Below are positions 23,601-35,329 of a DNA stretch of 64,000 bases, piece after piece; within the stretch, counting starts at the first letter, position 1; the number at the start of each line of letters is the position of its first letter. Below the pieces are notes generated by a model, which ran no database searches, had not been told where the DNA came from, and was given only the letters and a program-made list of their open reading frames with translations. Origin of the DNA: Capitella teleta. Its lineage: Eukaryota > Annelida > Polychaeta > Capitellidae. Position numbers and translations under genes: made by a program. The stretch spans positions 5,599-69,598 of the forward strand of contig KB308622.1 of the NCBI GenBank assembly GCA_000328365.1, written 5' to 3'.

Positions 23601-23989
23601 GTTAACGCACACATCAAATTCGCATCTTCAAAATTTTGAGCGAGAATAATGGGACATTGGTCCGTCTCCTTTGTTGCTTGACTCTCACGAATGACCCTCT
23701 GGTGACCCTTCAAGATTCCTTACACTCAAAATGAAATGCAATATTTCAGGAAAAAGTCCATCCATCCAATCTATCAATCACAATTGAACCCTGCCTTTTT
23801 TTATTCCGTCTTCGTAGAAGGCAGAATTGCATTATTTTTTTTATTTTCTGTTTCACTTGAATATAGCTTCTTTCTTTCAACTAAAGATCAATCAGAGATT
23901 TTCCGTCCACCACATTTGTGAATCCATGAGCCCCCATTAGTGGCAGCAGTGCTCACTAAACACCTCGTTATCGGGTTCTTCCCCATCCC
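20628..23989. other. No gene seen
   Basis: About 3.4 kb of right-arm sequence without counterpart between blocks C and B of the left arm. No exon, RNA gene or transposon border that I can support. Confidence 0.45.
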
Positions 23990-24164
23990 TGACCAATTGT
24001 CATGTGGCCCCGAGGAGTCTCAGCCCTTTCGCTTGAGTTCATCAGTTCATTTCACCTTCTTGTTGTCTGTCGATGGAAGGAAGAGACCGTGAAATTGTTT
24101 GCCTCGACTGGTGGGTGCTTCGAACGTTAAAAGAATAAATCAATCGACACGTTGTCGTCTAGAA
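23990..24164. repeat. Inverted-duplication block B' (right arm)
   Basis: Reverse-complement partner of 6967-7136. Landmarks are CTTTCGCTTGAGTTCATCAG and CCTTCTTGTTGTCTGTCGAT. Last recognisable block of the right arm. Confidence 0.8.
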
Positions 24165-24956
24165 GGTTGAAAGAACCAATAAATGGAGGGAGGATGTTCG
24201 ATTTGATATCACAAAACCTCTCTCGAAAGGATCGCATGGTGTAATTTGACCTACATTGCCCAAACGGCCAGAGGTCAAATCTCAAGAACGCCAGATATGC
24301 TGAGTACAGATTAAAACTGGCAGGTAGATAACGTGTGAGTGGTTGGCAAGAAGGACTGGCGTGACATCTGTGGAACTTCAAGTCATGTTTGGAGGAATAT
24401 GCCTTCAATATGCGCAAAATAATAGAGTTCACACTCTAGCATTTCCCCGATTGAGCAATTGTGTTTGTGCATTTTAACAACAGTATAAGGCCTATCCTGA
24501 ATAGTCAAGAAATAAATTAAATACCGCACATGGAGGTACACATTCACCAATAAAAAGAAAATATCGTGGTGTATATTAAGAATCCACTTCATAGAATCGT
24601 AACGCCAATATTGAATCGTCAATGACATACTTTTATGCCATCAGATCACACATTATGCACCCAATGCATAATTCATTCATCCATATATCCCTTGACTAAG
24701 ATCGTCGTAGGGGCATAAGAGGGCAGCTAGATTCGACATCCTCCTCCTCTCTGTTCACAGCGGCCGTTTGCCCGTTGTTACTCCATGCCTTATTTGGTTG
24801 CCCTCGTCTCCTGTCTTCAACGGTGCATTAGTACATGACCGTGAAAGGACCATATAACTAAACCAAGCTACTTTAACAGAATCGTTCGTGCGCTGCTCTC
24901 TCTCCCTAAGATCTCACGGAATTAGTATTTGGCTAATACATCACTTTTGTGTTCGC
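24165..24956. other. No gene seen
   Basis: No supported feature. Confidence 0.45.
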
Positions 24957-25172
24957 TCTTTCAGACATCGCAGTAGTTCTTATAAAAGAAATAGAGAAAT
25001 CTCGCACTCATATCATTTCAAGGTATTCTGCCTAAATAAGAAATGTGTACTTTAATTTGTCTTGAATATAATTCACAGCTGACCAAATGTTTCAAAAATG
25101 GTCTCTCGTCTCTCAAAAAAGCCCATACAACCGATCTAAAAGGGTTCCGAAATCAATAGAGATCCTCTTTAA
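24957..25172. repeat. TTAA-type MITE, partial copy
   Basis: About 210 bases match 37525-37722 at roughly 85 percent (shared GAAATCTCGCACTCAT, CATTTCAAGGTATTCTGCCT and ATGGTCTCTCGTC). It ends in GATCCTCT-TTAA like the other copy. The left end with its terminal repeat is not visible, so this copy is truncated. Confidence 0.7.
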
Positions 25173-27979
25173 AACTCTCATAATTAATCAGCAAAGTCTA
25201 ATAACTATACTTACAGCATATAATGCTTGTTTCTATAAACCTAAACCTATAAATGCCCAAAAGTGATTTGGCCACAAACTAGGAATATGCCAAGAAGGTT
25301 CTGGATGTCTGGTGCTACACCTTTCATTCCTCTCGGATGCAAACTTTTGAAGCCCAATAAATCCTAAACATGTAGCTCCAAGAAGTTCAACTGTTGGTTG
25401 TCATGGAACCGGGCCAACCCATCAAACCGAGCTAACTGTGCCACGTTAAAACGAACCGAAGCAAACCATAAAACCGATTGAAAAATCGTCAAACCATGTA
25501 GCCGTTTCTTACGTGCATGTCAGTTGGAGATGGAATATCGCTCCGCATGATGGCTCAATGTACATTCCATTTATATGCAATATGGACAAAATATCATATT
25601 GTGTCGGCGCTGTTGCAAGTGTTAATGATTGCCAAAGTGTGACCCGCAGACCCTCATGCAGACAAACACTCATTCCAGAAGCATTGCTCCAATACAGGCA
25701 ATTGTTTAAAATAATTGTACGGGAAGCAACTGTAACTTGGCACCTATGGCTATGTTGAAGTCCTTTCTGTTGTATGACCAGCCGAAAACTGTAGTATATA
25801 TCTAGAAGACAAGGAATAGTAATTACAGTTATACCACAATGCGTATTACATGTAAGTTACAGACTCACACTATACTACGTTCATATAAGTTAAAGGTCTA
25901 TGTCAAACGTTCATACGGGACTACGTTCATACGCAAATAATCTCGCTTAAAATAGCTGTTAAAATGTAATTGGTCCTTAGTGATCAAGTTTTCCTTAATA
26001 CCGTTTTTATGCAATAATGTACTTTCAGCCCAATCGTCATCAGATGAAGGTGAATAACAGTGCCCAATTGTAATACTCTTTTGAAGGGTGGAAACAAGAC
26101 TATGAAGGTCTCAACAGGCCTTTGTGCAGTGGCACATGACATAAAAAAAAACACCATGAATGGAACAAGATGTCAGCACTTTTTGCTACAAAGCTGTGCT
26201 TATCCTTTCTGGGAATCTTGTCAGTGTAATGGTCTATGGGGTGTTTAACTATGGGATGCTCCAGAGGGGCGACACCTGAACGGGTGCAATAAATCCGCTT
26301 TATTATCACGGAAAGATAACAAAATCTACATGAACCAATTTACACGTAAATATTTCCAGGAAGGAGCATTCCAGCGCAGGAATAAACAACTAGAATTGCG
26401 GAAATATACACCGTTACGAGTTCATCACGCAACCGTTAATTGATTCGTGTGATTTCAGTGCTATTTAACCGTGCTCACCAACTCTTAATTATCTCTTTGT
26501 TTTAGCTCTTAATTAGTGATAATTTATAGGAGAACGAACAAATAATTTAGACTCCTTTAAGCGGAATCCGGAACTTAGTCTAGCTGGTTCTATTATTTTA
26601 GAGGAAGGCGAAATGAACAACCGGACAGAAATTGACATCGTTCTCGTTTGCGTTGCGGTGGAAAATATATGATGTCCGATAGTAATAATGGGTTGTTGTC
26701 CATCAGACACGTAAAATGGTGAGCTTCAGTTGATAGCAGAAGCTTCAGATAAATGTATAGGATTCACAGACTTTATTTGTTGGCTTATACATGTATTTGG
26801 GCGGAAGAAGAAACAGAATGATAAGGATAATTCTAAGAATACTTTAACTCCTATTTGTGGTATTTAGTTGTCATTGAGGAATAAGTATGATATGTATAAT
26901 AAATGTACAACAACAACAAAACCAGAGGGAAATGCCATAAAAGCATGAATTGCTTGTTGCTTTAATGTGTTTGCAATAATTCAGTTTGCTTACATGCTTG
27001 AAGATAATTATAATCGTTGAGAGTATACGCATTGCACTATGTATTAATTTAATCGACAATTTAATCCCTTCTAAACAGTGTATCCATTAATCTTTATTGA
27101 ACTAGTGGGCAATTTTTGCGCTCAAAGCTAAATCCCCTTGTAGGCTGTTGTGGTACTTTTCTGCACTCCTTGCCATTTTTGCACTCAGCACTTAATCGGG
27201 GACCTTTTTAACCTCAGTCCACTCTCTTAGAAAGCAATCAATTTCAGCAATTTTTTTGCCTTTATGCTCAAAATTTCTATTTCATTCAAACGGTTATGAA
27301 ATCAACACATGATGTCGTTTGAAGTGGGCTTTGAAGGGCTTAAACCGCCAAACGAGAGATTAACTAGCGCCTGTGACGTCACGACTTACCTCTCCGCTCT
27401 TAATTTAATGCTCTTAATTGGCCAGATGGGCAACTTACAACCGATAATTTATGCATCAAATTAAATCATTCTTGATAATTTCTCAGTTTCACTGAGAGAT
27501 TATTTTTCCTTGTGCTATCTTTAAATCAAGACGACGTCAGACCCCAAGAGATGGCATGCAGCATCGAGTATCACGGATGATCGAACACGATCTTCTCTTG
27601 ATAACTTCGATTTACATCTTTGAAACGCTAAGATCAAAAGGGGCAACCCCTTTGGGTAAAGATCTGACAGCAGAGCTGTTAAAAGATTTCAACTCATGAC
27701 TTATGCATTGATTGTTATCACCTGACATGGCCGAAATGGGAACCGGACGCTTAACGCTGAAACTTCAAGTCGAATGAACACTTGGCTGTGACCCATAACC
27801 GCTATCTATTGGCAACTTCGAGAAAGGGTCACTTCATTTTTGAGTGGGCCTTATTGATGGTAATGACCTTATTTCATATATTTTTCGCCACTCCTATTCA
27901 ATGGAAACATGACCCTCGATCGGAGGGACTTCAAAATTGTGATTAACAATGACCTTACAGCACTGCTGACAAAAACATG
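25173..27979. other. No gene seen
   Basis: 2.8 kb with no exon, RNA gene or element that I can support. Confidence 0.45.
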
Positions 27980-28275
27980 GTTAAACCTCGCCCTATATAT
28001 ACTATGTCAGATTCGTAATTGCAATTCTCTTAATATTTTTAAGCAGAAATTGAATGCATTGTACAAAGATAGGCTAATGAATATTTCATCCGAATAATCA
28101 TTGTACTAGGGCATTGACTTGTCGTTGACAAGGTTTTTCCCATGCTTAATGGCCCGTTATATTTTACCAACGTTTGTTTTCATCGCCAGCAGACATTAAT
28201 GCCTTTTTTTGTCGTGCGATTGCAGGCATCTTGACTTACTTGTGTGTGCATGCATGAAGCTTTATAAATAAAATA
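27980..28275 (+). mobile_element. LINE 3' fragment (jockey/CR1-like C-terminus)
   Basis: An open frame ends with IRNCNSLNIFKQKLNAL and a stop at 28097. The motif (S/IR)xxxSLNxFKxKL is typical of the last residues of the reverse-transcriptase polyprotein of CR1/jockey-type LINEs. About 170 bases of 3' sequence follow, ending near AATAAAATAATTAAAT. Upstream reverse-transcriptase domains are absent, consistent with a 5'-truncated insertion. Confidence 0.5.
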
Positions 28276-28693
28276 ATTAAATCTCGATCTCCGTGCATCA
28301 TATTCATGCGGCATATATCACACCCGCAATCTCGTTTGCTCCAAATTTCTTGTAATTATACACGAGCGTACCTGTAAATCAGAATGAATGTGTAGCCTAT
28401 TATTGATGTACATGAAGTCTTGTAGATTATGCCTGATCTGATTATGCAATTTCAATTCCATGGATTTGATTACTGAGCCGCGTGTCATTCTGACAACAGA
28501 TTCACGCTCAGCATTACCCTAATAAAAAGATCTTAGAAGAGAACAACTCTTCACATAATATGAGAATAATTATTCAGACGGCACAACAATTCTCATTAAC
28601 ATATAGCAGCAGCTACACACCACTCCCCTCCGCCGTATCACGTGGTATTTGAACTTTTGGTGTGGAATAAGATGTCTGGCAAATTAAAATGGA
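28276..28693. other. No gene seen
   Basis: No supported feature between the LINE fragment and the SINE. Confidence 0.45.
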
Positions 28694-29041
28694 TAATTGT
28701 AATGTTAGAGTGAGTGAGTGATGGAGTTTTACGGCTCCATCCAATCCGATCGGATGATACGGGCGCCAGAACAGAAGGCCCGGGACCGGGGTTTTCCCCC
28801 TACTCTTATCGATAAATCCTAAGGGTTCTTTATCCTGCATACCACCATAGACAGTAGTATACAGCGCCAGGCCTTGTTACGCAGTTGGGCAGCACTGCAG
28901 AGTCACCGAAGAATTACAATTATAACGGATTACAATTATAATTCACAATCATAACGCCCGTGGCCTGATCGGGTCTCGAACCCGGGACCTCGACCCCCAC
29001 CGTCGGCATTGGATTGTAGTCACCGGTTTAATTGTAATGTT
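28694..29041 (-). mobile_element. tRNA-derived SINE, 5'-truncated, with 13-bp target duplication
   Basis: The element occupies 28707-29028. TAATTGTAATGTT flanks it on both sides (28694-28706 and 29029-29041). On the minus strand it keeps the B box (GGTTCGAGACCCG) but lacks the A box, then the AT-rich middle, the CTGCAGTGCTGCCC block, the CTTATCGATAA-type 3' body and a short (CACT)n tail. Truncation of the head with an intact target duplication is the mark of LINE-driven insertion. Confidence 0.92.
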
Positions 29042-30462
29042 TTGTGAGTTCTAACTTCTCTGTGTGTGACATGTGACAAGGCAACAAAAACAAACTCATA
29101 ATTGTCTACTTAATTATTAGTAAATAATGTAAAAATAATGTAAAAATATTACTTTATAGACCGATGTGTATCTTTAGATGTAATATATTGACATCAAAAT
29201 TTGCAAAACGGTGAAACAACTTCACAGGGTTCCCAGAAAAATAATCATTATTCAATACATGTATTCATAAATGTAAATAAATAAAAAAAAATAAAATAAA
29301 ATTAAAAAAAAAAAAAAACAATCAATGACTTAAATTAAGAGGACATGTTTTCATTTCGAAAACATTTTTGTTAGTACAAGTATAATTATAGGTTTACTGG
29401 TAATAGTTGCATTCAAAATAAACAAATAATACTATTGTGAATATAGTTATAGGTTTTTATGAAAGCACATAAGCCAATTATAAACCAACAAAACACACCC
29501 ATCAAATTCAGCCATTTTGGAATGTCCAAAATTGCAAAAGATTGACGTCATAAGCCTAGAAGAGGTCAATGACCGCCATGAGGATCAGCCTCACATTTGC
29601 CGGATTCCACTGTTGACCAAGCAGCTTCACCATCGACGAACCACGAATTATGCGCAGCCATCAGGCAGAAAGTGCAAATGCCTGCTGCTATGGGGAAACT
29701 CACCACTCGGTGACAAATACCTTTTACTTGGAATATGAAACATATGATATCCATTTCTGGGAATACCGTCTTTACAATGAAGTAATATATTCCGTGGATA
29801 TAAGTACAAACTAGCTGGGTTTCTTACGTATGAAATTGACAATCGATCACTACGTGCACATGCGATGTCATCCAACGCCGTTCATCCCGAGTAAGCTAAA
29901 CGTGGCGCAATCAAAATGTTGGGTGATGGATCGATCTCGTAATTCAATACCCTGCGGCGATGATGCGAGGCTGAATTCCGACATGACAGGCTACAGTCCA
30001 TCCTTTTTGGTCAGTGGATGACCAGTGGTTAGTCTGTATGATGGATGGTGTCATCAGACAGCGAAAAGTGAAAGCACATCGCTGCTATAGTCGGTCGCTG
30101 TTAATTTCCTTTTCTGATTCATTTTGACATCCCTTGTTTACCTCATGCTTTGTTATCGGCGCTCAGCTGATTTCTCTAAGGATTCAACCAGCGTGTGTTG
30201 GTCAGTCGCTGTGTAATTCAAGGTCAATGTAAGACATTGAACGAAAGGTCTTCAGTTGAGTGAGTCCAGAGAACATAAAATGAGTATCGGGGGGTCCTTC
30301 TTTGTCGTGAACGGTTTTATTAATTTTTTTTTTTTTTTTATGGGGGGAGGGGGCTCAAAAGGTAATGAAATAAACACTCGCCTGGGTGGAAAGGCCTGTC
30401 TCTGCAAGCTCACTATATCAAGGTTCGCGATAGAGGGTGGTCAATCCATCAAAACTAGTTAA
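29042..30462. other. No gene seen; A-rich and T-rich low complexity
   Basis: Low-complexity A-rich stretch at 29277-29320 and a T/G-rich stretch near 30320-30352. No supported exon. Confidence 0.45.
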
Positions 30463-30679
30463 AATCAGATCAAAAGAGTGAGTGAGTGATGGGGTTTTAC
30501 GGCTCCACCCAATCCGATCGGATGATACGGGCGCCAGAACAGAAGGCCCGGGACCGGGATTTCCCCCTACTCTTATCGATAAATCCCAAGGGTTCTTTAT
30601 CCTGCGTACCACCATAGACAGTAGTACACAGCACCCGTCTTGTTACGCAGTTGGGCAGCACTGCAGAATCAGATCAAAA
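30463..30679 (-). mobile_element. tRNA-derived SINE, strongly 5'-truncated, with 13-bp target duplication
   Basis: The element occupies 30476-30666. AATCAGATCAAAA flanks it (30463-30475 and 30667-30679). Only the 3' body and the (CACT)n tail are present; the whole tRNA head and AT-rich middle are missing. Sequence is close to the full copy at 46368-46720, so the insertion is young. Confidence 0.92.
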
Positions 30680-33600
30680 AGATACTATTAGCATGAAACG
30701 GGAAGAGTGCAGAATTTCTTTTATGAGAACTGATGAAAGAGCTTCTAACTCGCGGCTCCCATTGTTAACAATCAGCAAATTGTGCCGGTGGCGTCATCGA
30801 GACCTGATGTCACCAAGAACGAGAAGAAAAGGAGATCTTAAAAATATAGAATATAATCTGCCTAGAAATTACCCCCAAGTGTGATGCCTTGAAAGGTGTC
30901 GGACAAATGAAGCATTTGATTTGTTGATTGTAATTTATCCTACCTTTTGCAATTTCAATTAAGTGGTCCTCTGCAAGTCCCAAAAGAGAAGGTGTACCTC
31001 ATGACTCACGCCTTGATCGCGAGCTCATTTACATCATGGATGCAGACCACGCCTGACATAAACCAAGCTTTGAAAGCGAGCGGCTAGAGCCGACTTTCTG
31101 TAGAAAGAGCAATTGAGTTGTAGGCAGATTCTGTGAAACATCACTGATGATCTTGAAAACCTTGCAATCCTGGAAATCGAGGGATTAGAACACATGAAAT
31201 ACGCCCGCAAGTCTTCGGTGGAACTGCATTGTCACTACTAATGGTGGGCGGCTTTTCTGTCTTACTCACCGCATTAGACCTTCCTGGGAAACTCTTTCCA
31301 TTTATAATTAATCGAATCAACAAGTACCACTGCGTAATCGCATATAGTTAACATTTCAGAATCATCTTTTGATAGGGTCAATGATTATGCAGCCAAAAAT
31401 CATTGCAGGTTAGATTGTGGATGAATCAATGCGGAGGAGATAAGGAATGTGTATGCAGTCACATGCACAAAGCATATCAATCAAGGCTGTGCCTCGTTAA
31501 TCCCATGAAGTCAGTGTACCTGGGGTAGACATCACACAACCCTCGGCCCTTTTGATGAATTGGGTCCCTTCCCTTCTCCCGTGTTGTCTGTTTTGCTGAA
31601 AGGTGACATGAATGATTCACGTTGTGTCTAAAATTCGAATGGTTATGATATTTATGCCCGAATTCTTGATTGTAGCCGCCGAGCTTGTGCTTGTGGCTGC
31701 AATGTCCTGCAAACCCCATGCTATTTATGGACTGATCAAGGCGACCTTGTTTTTGCAAACGAGAAAACCGATCATCGTGAGCTGTAGTTCGTCACCGTCC
31801 ATTGCCGCCGATCTCTTTGATGTGGTCAAGTTGTAGCTCGGTGGCTGCAATCGAGAATTCGCGCATTACAGATTCTTATATTGCTGATAATATTATATAA
31901 GAGAATAAGCTATATGAATCGTGATGTTCTGTTGAATTGCAACCAATGTGTTGTTTCCATTACACGATTGCGGCCTTCGATGACGGGCAGGTGTTGATTT
32001 ATTGACTTCATTAATCACTCAAATCGCCCACTGCAATCCAGAGCCAAGATTAAATCAATCCTTTCACTGTGCCACCATCAACACAACAACTGACAAAGCA
32101 AAGTTATAAACTCGCTGAGTTTAGTCACTGTCAAGGTGATTTTCCCTTTTTTCTTGTAAAGAAAGGTTCGCTGTGAACTGTAAAGGAAGTAAACCTGGTG
32201 CGCAGGTGGCTCTTTTAAGCAAGCAATCATTTACAATAAAAGAAAAAGTACAACGAACAGGACAGAGCAGAAAGGATCTTGATGAAAATATACAGGTATA
32301 ATTCTCTCAACCTACAGGTAAAGAAGGGGTCCTAATTTAAGAGAACAAGGACAGTCTCACCTTGAATTACCCTGGTTTCCATGGAAATCATTATCAGATT
32401 AGATAGATTTTACGCTTATCACCTTTGTCAGCGTACAACAAAACGACGTCGCTTTGGATCTTCTCGCCCGCTGGCAATTTTGAGCGAAACACGTTTCGTC
32501 GAAAAACAGAGCCAAGAGAAAACGTGTTGAGCGGAATTCGTCTTTATTGGCTCTAACTGCTTCTTTGTGCCCCAATTAATGGAATGCAACAGCGGAGAAG
32601 GCGGCTTCCGGTTAGCCTTCGAATATGAATAAATTATTCGACACGTAATGCCAGTGGTTGTTTCACAAGATGTCACGGGGTGATCCTGAAGGTTACATAA
32701 CGATCTCTTTGGTTTCATTGGCGATACATACAGAAGTGGCCAGTGCTGGGAATCTAGAAGACTCGTGATTCGTATTTCAGAAGGAACATAAATAAAAATA
32801 ATTGATTTATAATAGTATGAATAAAGGAATTTTTTATAGCGTCATAATTTTAACGACAGAAAAAGGTTCAGTAACGTTAAAGTGACTCACATTGAGACAT
32901 CAAGAGAAAATCTCCTGTAGATTTTATTTTTGAAATCCTTGTCACTTTGAATGCTTAATCTCACATCCTACAAAGTTCAAACGAAAAAAAAAAACGGAGT
33001 ATAAAATCGACAAAGAACACAAACAGGGTGTCGATTTCACCAAGGTCAACCAATAGTTTAGGGGTTAGTCTATTTTTAGATAGGCCTATATCTATAAACA
33101 TCCCATGCACTTCCTAACCAAAATATTCGATACTCTCGTAGGCTAAGGAATACTGTGTCTTTGCAGCGCTCACCTTACCCCATCGATCTGGACATATTTT
33201 TGGATAAATTGATCTCAGAGCTCTCTTGTGTTCACTGTTGCATTGATTAATGTTTCACTCTCTTGACATCGACAAATCTAACAAACGGTCTTCTGCCAAT
33301 GCACACAATGAGACATTCTTCTCATGCGCGAATGTTCTTTTCAACTAATTCAATAGTCAATGCACCCTTACAAACAGAAGTGTGCCTATATTATGAACAA
33401 AACAAAAAAAACAAAAAGACTTTTAAATTACCATGTTTACATAATCATGTTACTTTTGAATTGACCCGTCAACACAGAGTACTTGAACGTTTGAGTGAGT
33501 GTGTGAGCTACAATAAAGGCTTTGTATGAACACATAATGGTTTATAATAATAATATATTATGCAACTTTCATTCGCGCAATGTGGCGGCAAATTGTGAGG

Positions 33601-33701
33601 TAACGCGACGTTTTCCGTCGGCGCAGTATTCTATTTCTGTACTTCTTCGTCGTTGATGGATCAAATAAGGACTCAGGTAACAGGCAGTAATTTAGGACAG
33701 A
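30680..33701. other. No gene seen
   Basis: 3 kb without a supported gene. About 20 bases near 30748-30770 (GGCTCCCATTGTTAACA) match the reverse of 37493-37513 inside the TTAA-type MITE, perhaps a small fragment of the same family. Confidence 0.45.
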
Positions 33702-34555
33702 CAGGGCTCGAAATAAGACTCAACTACCCGCCATTGGCGAGTAAAAATTCTCACTGACGAGTAAAAATATCAAGAATGGTCGCCAATGGCGAGTAAAAAT
33801 TTAGCTCTCCAAATAAAATGCAAACTTTAGTTAGCAGATACTTTGATCAACCCCAAGCAATAGATTTTTGTGAATTCCCTAGTTAAAAAACTGAAGCTTG
33901 TGAGCCCATGCAGGCGTCTAATATCACGCGTGCAAGTTTGAATTATAGCTGACGCCATGTCGACGCCAGATCAGACGAGTTAACTGCGGAGCCGCCATTG
34001 TTTTTACTGCATTCTCATATCTTTTCAAATTAAGTCGCGTCTTAGGTATAGTATGTTATACTGGTAGTTAGTCTGACTACTACTATAGTACGTGTAGTAG
34101 CAGTGGTTGATGATTTCATGCGGCGTCGACAAGTCTGTGCGTTTTCCTTTGTAATTTTTATTTGTTGGCTGTCTTGGCTTACCTAATTCATAGTGGACAC
34201 GTGACCATTACAACATACCAGCATAACCCAGTATAGCGAAACACACTTTTCTAGTGGCAGAGTAATGGTACTGAATGCTTTAGACGCATTGCTAATTAGA
34301 TAAAGGAGCACTCTATGGCAGTGCATTGTCACATACGATCGACCTAAATGAAAATTGGTTGAGAAAGTGATATAGTATGTATCAAGGACGTACATGTATA
34401 AAACAATTGCGTTTCATGCTCTATTTTTTTTTTTTTTTTCTTTTTTTTTTTTTTTGTCAGAATTTCTGGCGAGTAAAAATATATTATGGCGACTAAAAAT
34501 TCCCTGTTTACTCGCCAAGTGGCAAGTAAACTTTTTCCCTTATTTCCGAGCCTTG
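33702..34555. mobile_element. Non-autonomous DNA transposon with terminal inverted repeats
   Basis: Starts CAGGGCTCGAAATAAG and ends with the complement of CAAGGCTCGGAAATAAG, an imperfect terminal repeat of about 16 bases. The motif GGCGAGTAAAAAT or a close variant occurs three times near the left end (33737, 33757, 33788) and twice near the right end, with an inverted form (TTTACTCGCC) at about 34507. Such subterminal repeats are typical of hAT-like elements. The flanking 8 bases agree at 6 of 8 positions (AGGACAGA and ATGACAGG). No transposase frame, so it would depend on a helper. A long T-tract (34424-34455) lies inside. Confidence 0.7.
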
Positions 34556-35329
34556 ATGACAGGGGTGAGATATCAGTTGCAGAGTGGCTGCCATGGTTAC
34601 ACGATTGCTTTGAAGTGAGATGAACTCTGCGTGTGAAGCTGAATTCGAGTCGTTTCATCTTGGTAATTTTGAATATCAGGGCCTACAACTTAACAAACTT
34701 GAAATAGTGGTTTCGGTTTAGACCTATCCTTCTTACCTACTCTCTAATCAAAACCTGGTTGATATTTTTACTAATTAATCTCACTGAATTATACATATAT
34801 GATTCTATGGGATTATAATGAGATGTCATACAAGAATCAGCCCGATTTATCACTGAAAACTATACTTAAGGTCAAAAGAAAGTATCCCGTTTTTAAATAC
34901 CAATAAAAAGTACAATATGAGATAGAGAAATATATAGTTGAGCATTTGTTAAACTTATGATATGCTCACTTAAATAAATTTCTTTGTCTCTTTTTGCCAT
35001 TTTATAACATTGGAATTTCTGGGTAAAAACAGCTATATTAAACAAACACAAGGATAAGCGTGAAAACAAAAAGTTTAAAATTGCCAAAATTTATAGTCTC
35101 AGGTCTTGTGAACAATTGATCATCTTTAATTTTCAAATGCCTCGATGACTGCAACAGGGCGTGGGCGTGGCCTAGCGATACTGGAAGCAGGTATCCCCAT
35201 CATCCTGGGTAGTACGGACTTTTAATTGCCTGCGCGGGAAGGTATACGAGCTCGAACAACAACCAAAGTTATTGTTGAGTCATACATGGACTGGTAGAAG
35301 GGAGATGAGGTATAGGCGAGACAACAACA
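34556..35329. other. No gene seen
   Basis: Between the TIR element and the LINE. The part from about 35160 may be 5' untranslated sequence of the LINE. Confidence 0.4.

Noticed and set aside
28613-28840. Frames such as QDKEPLGFIDKSRG repeated at 28.7, 30.5, 46.4 and 60.9 kb
   Set aside because: They are translations of the SINE body, not a gene family.
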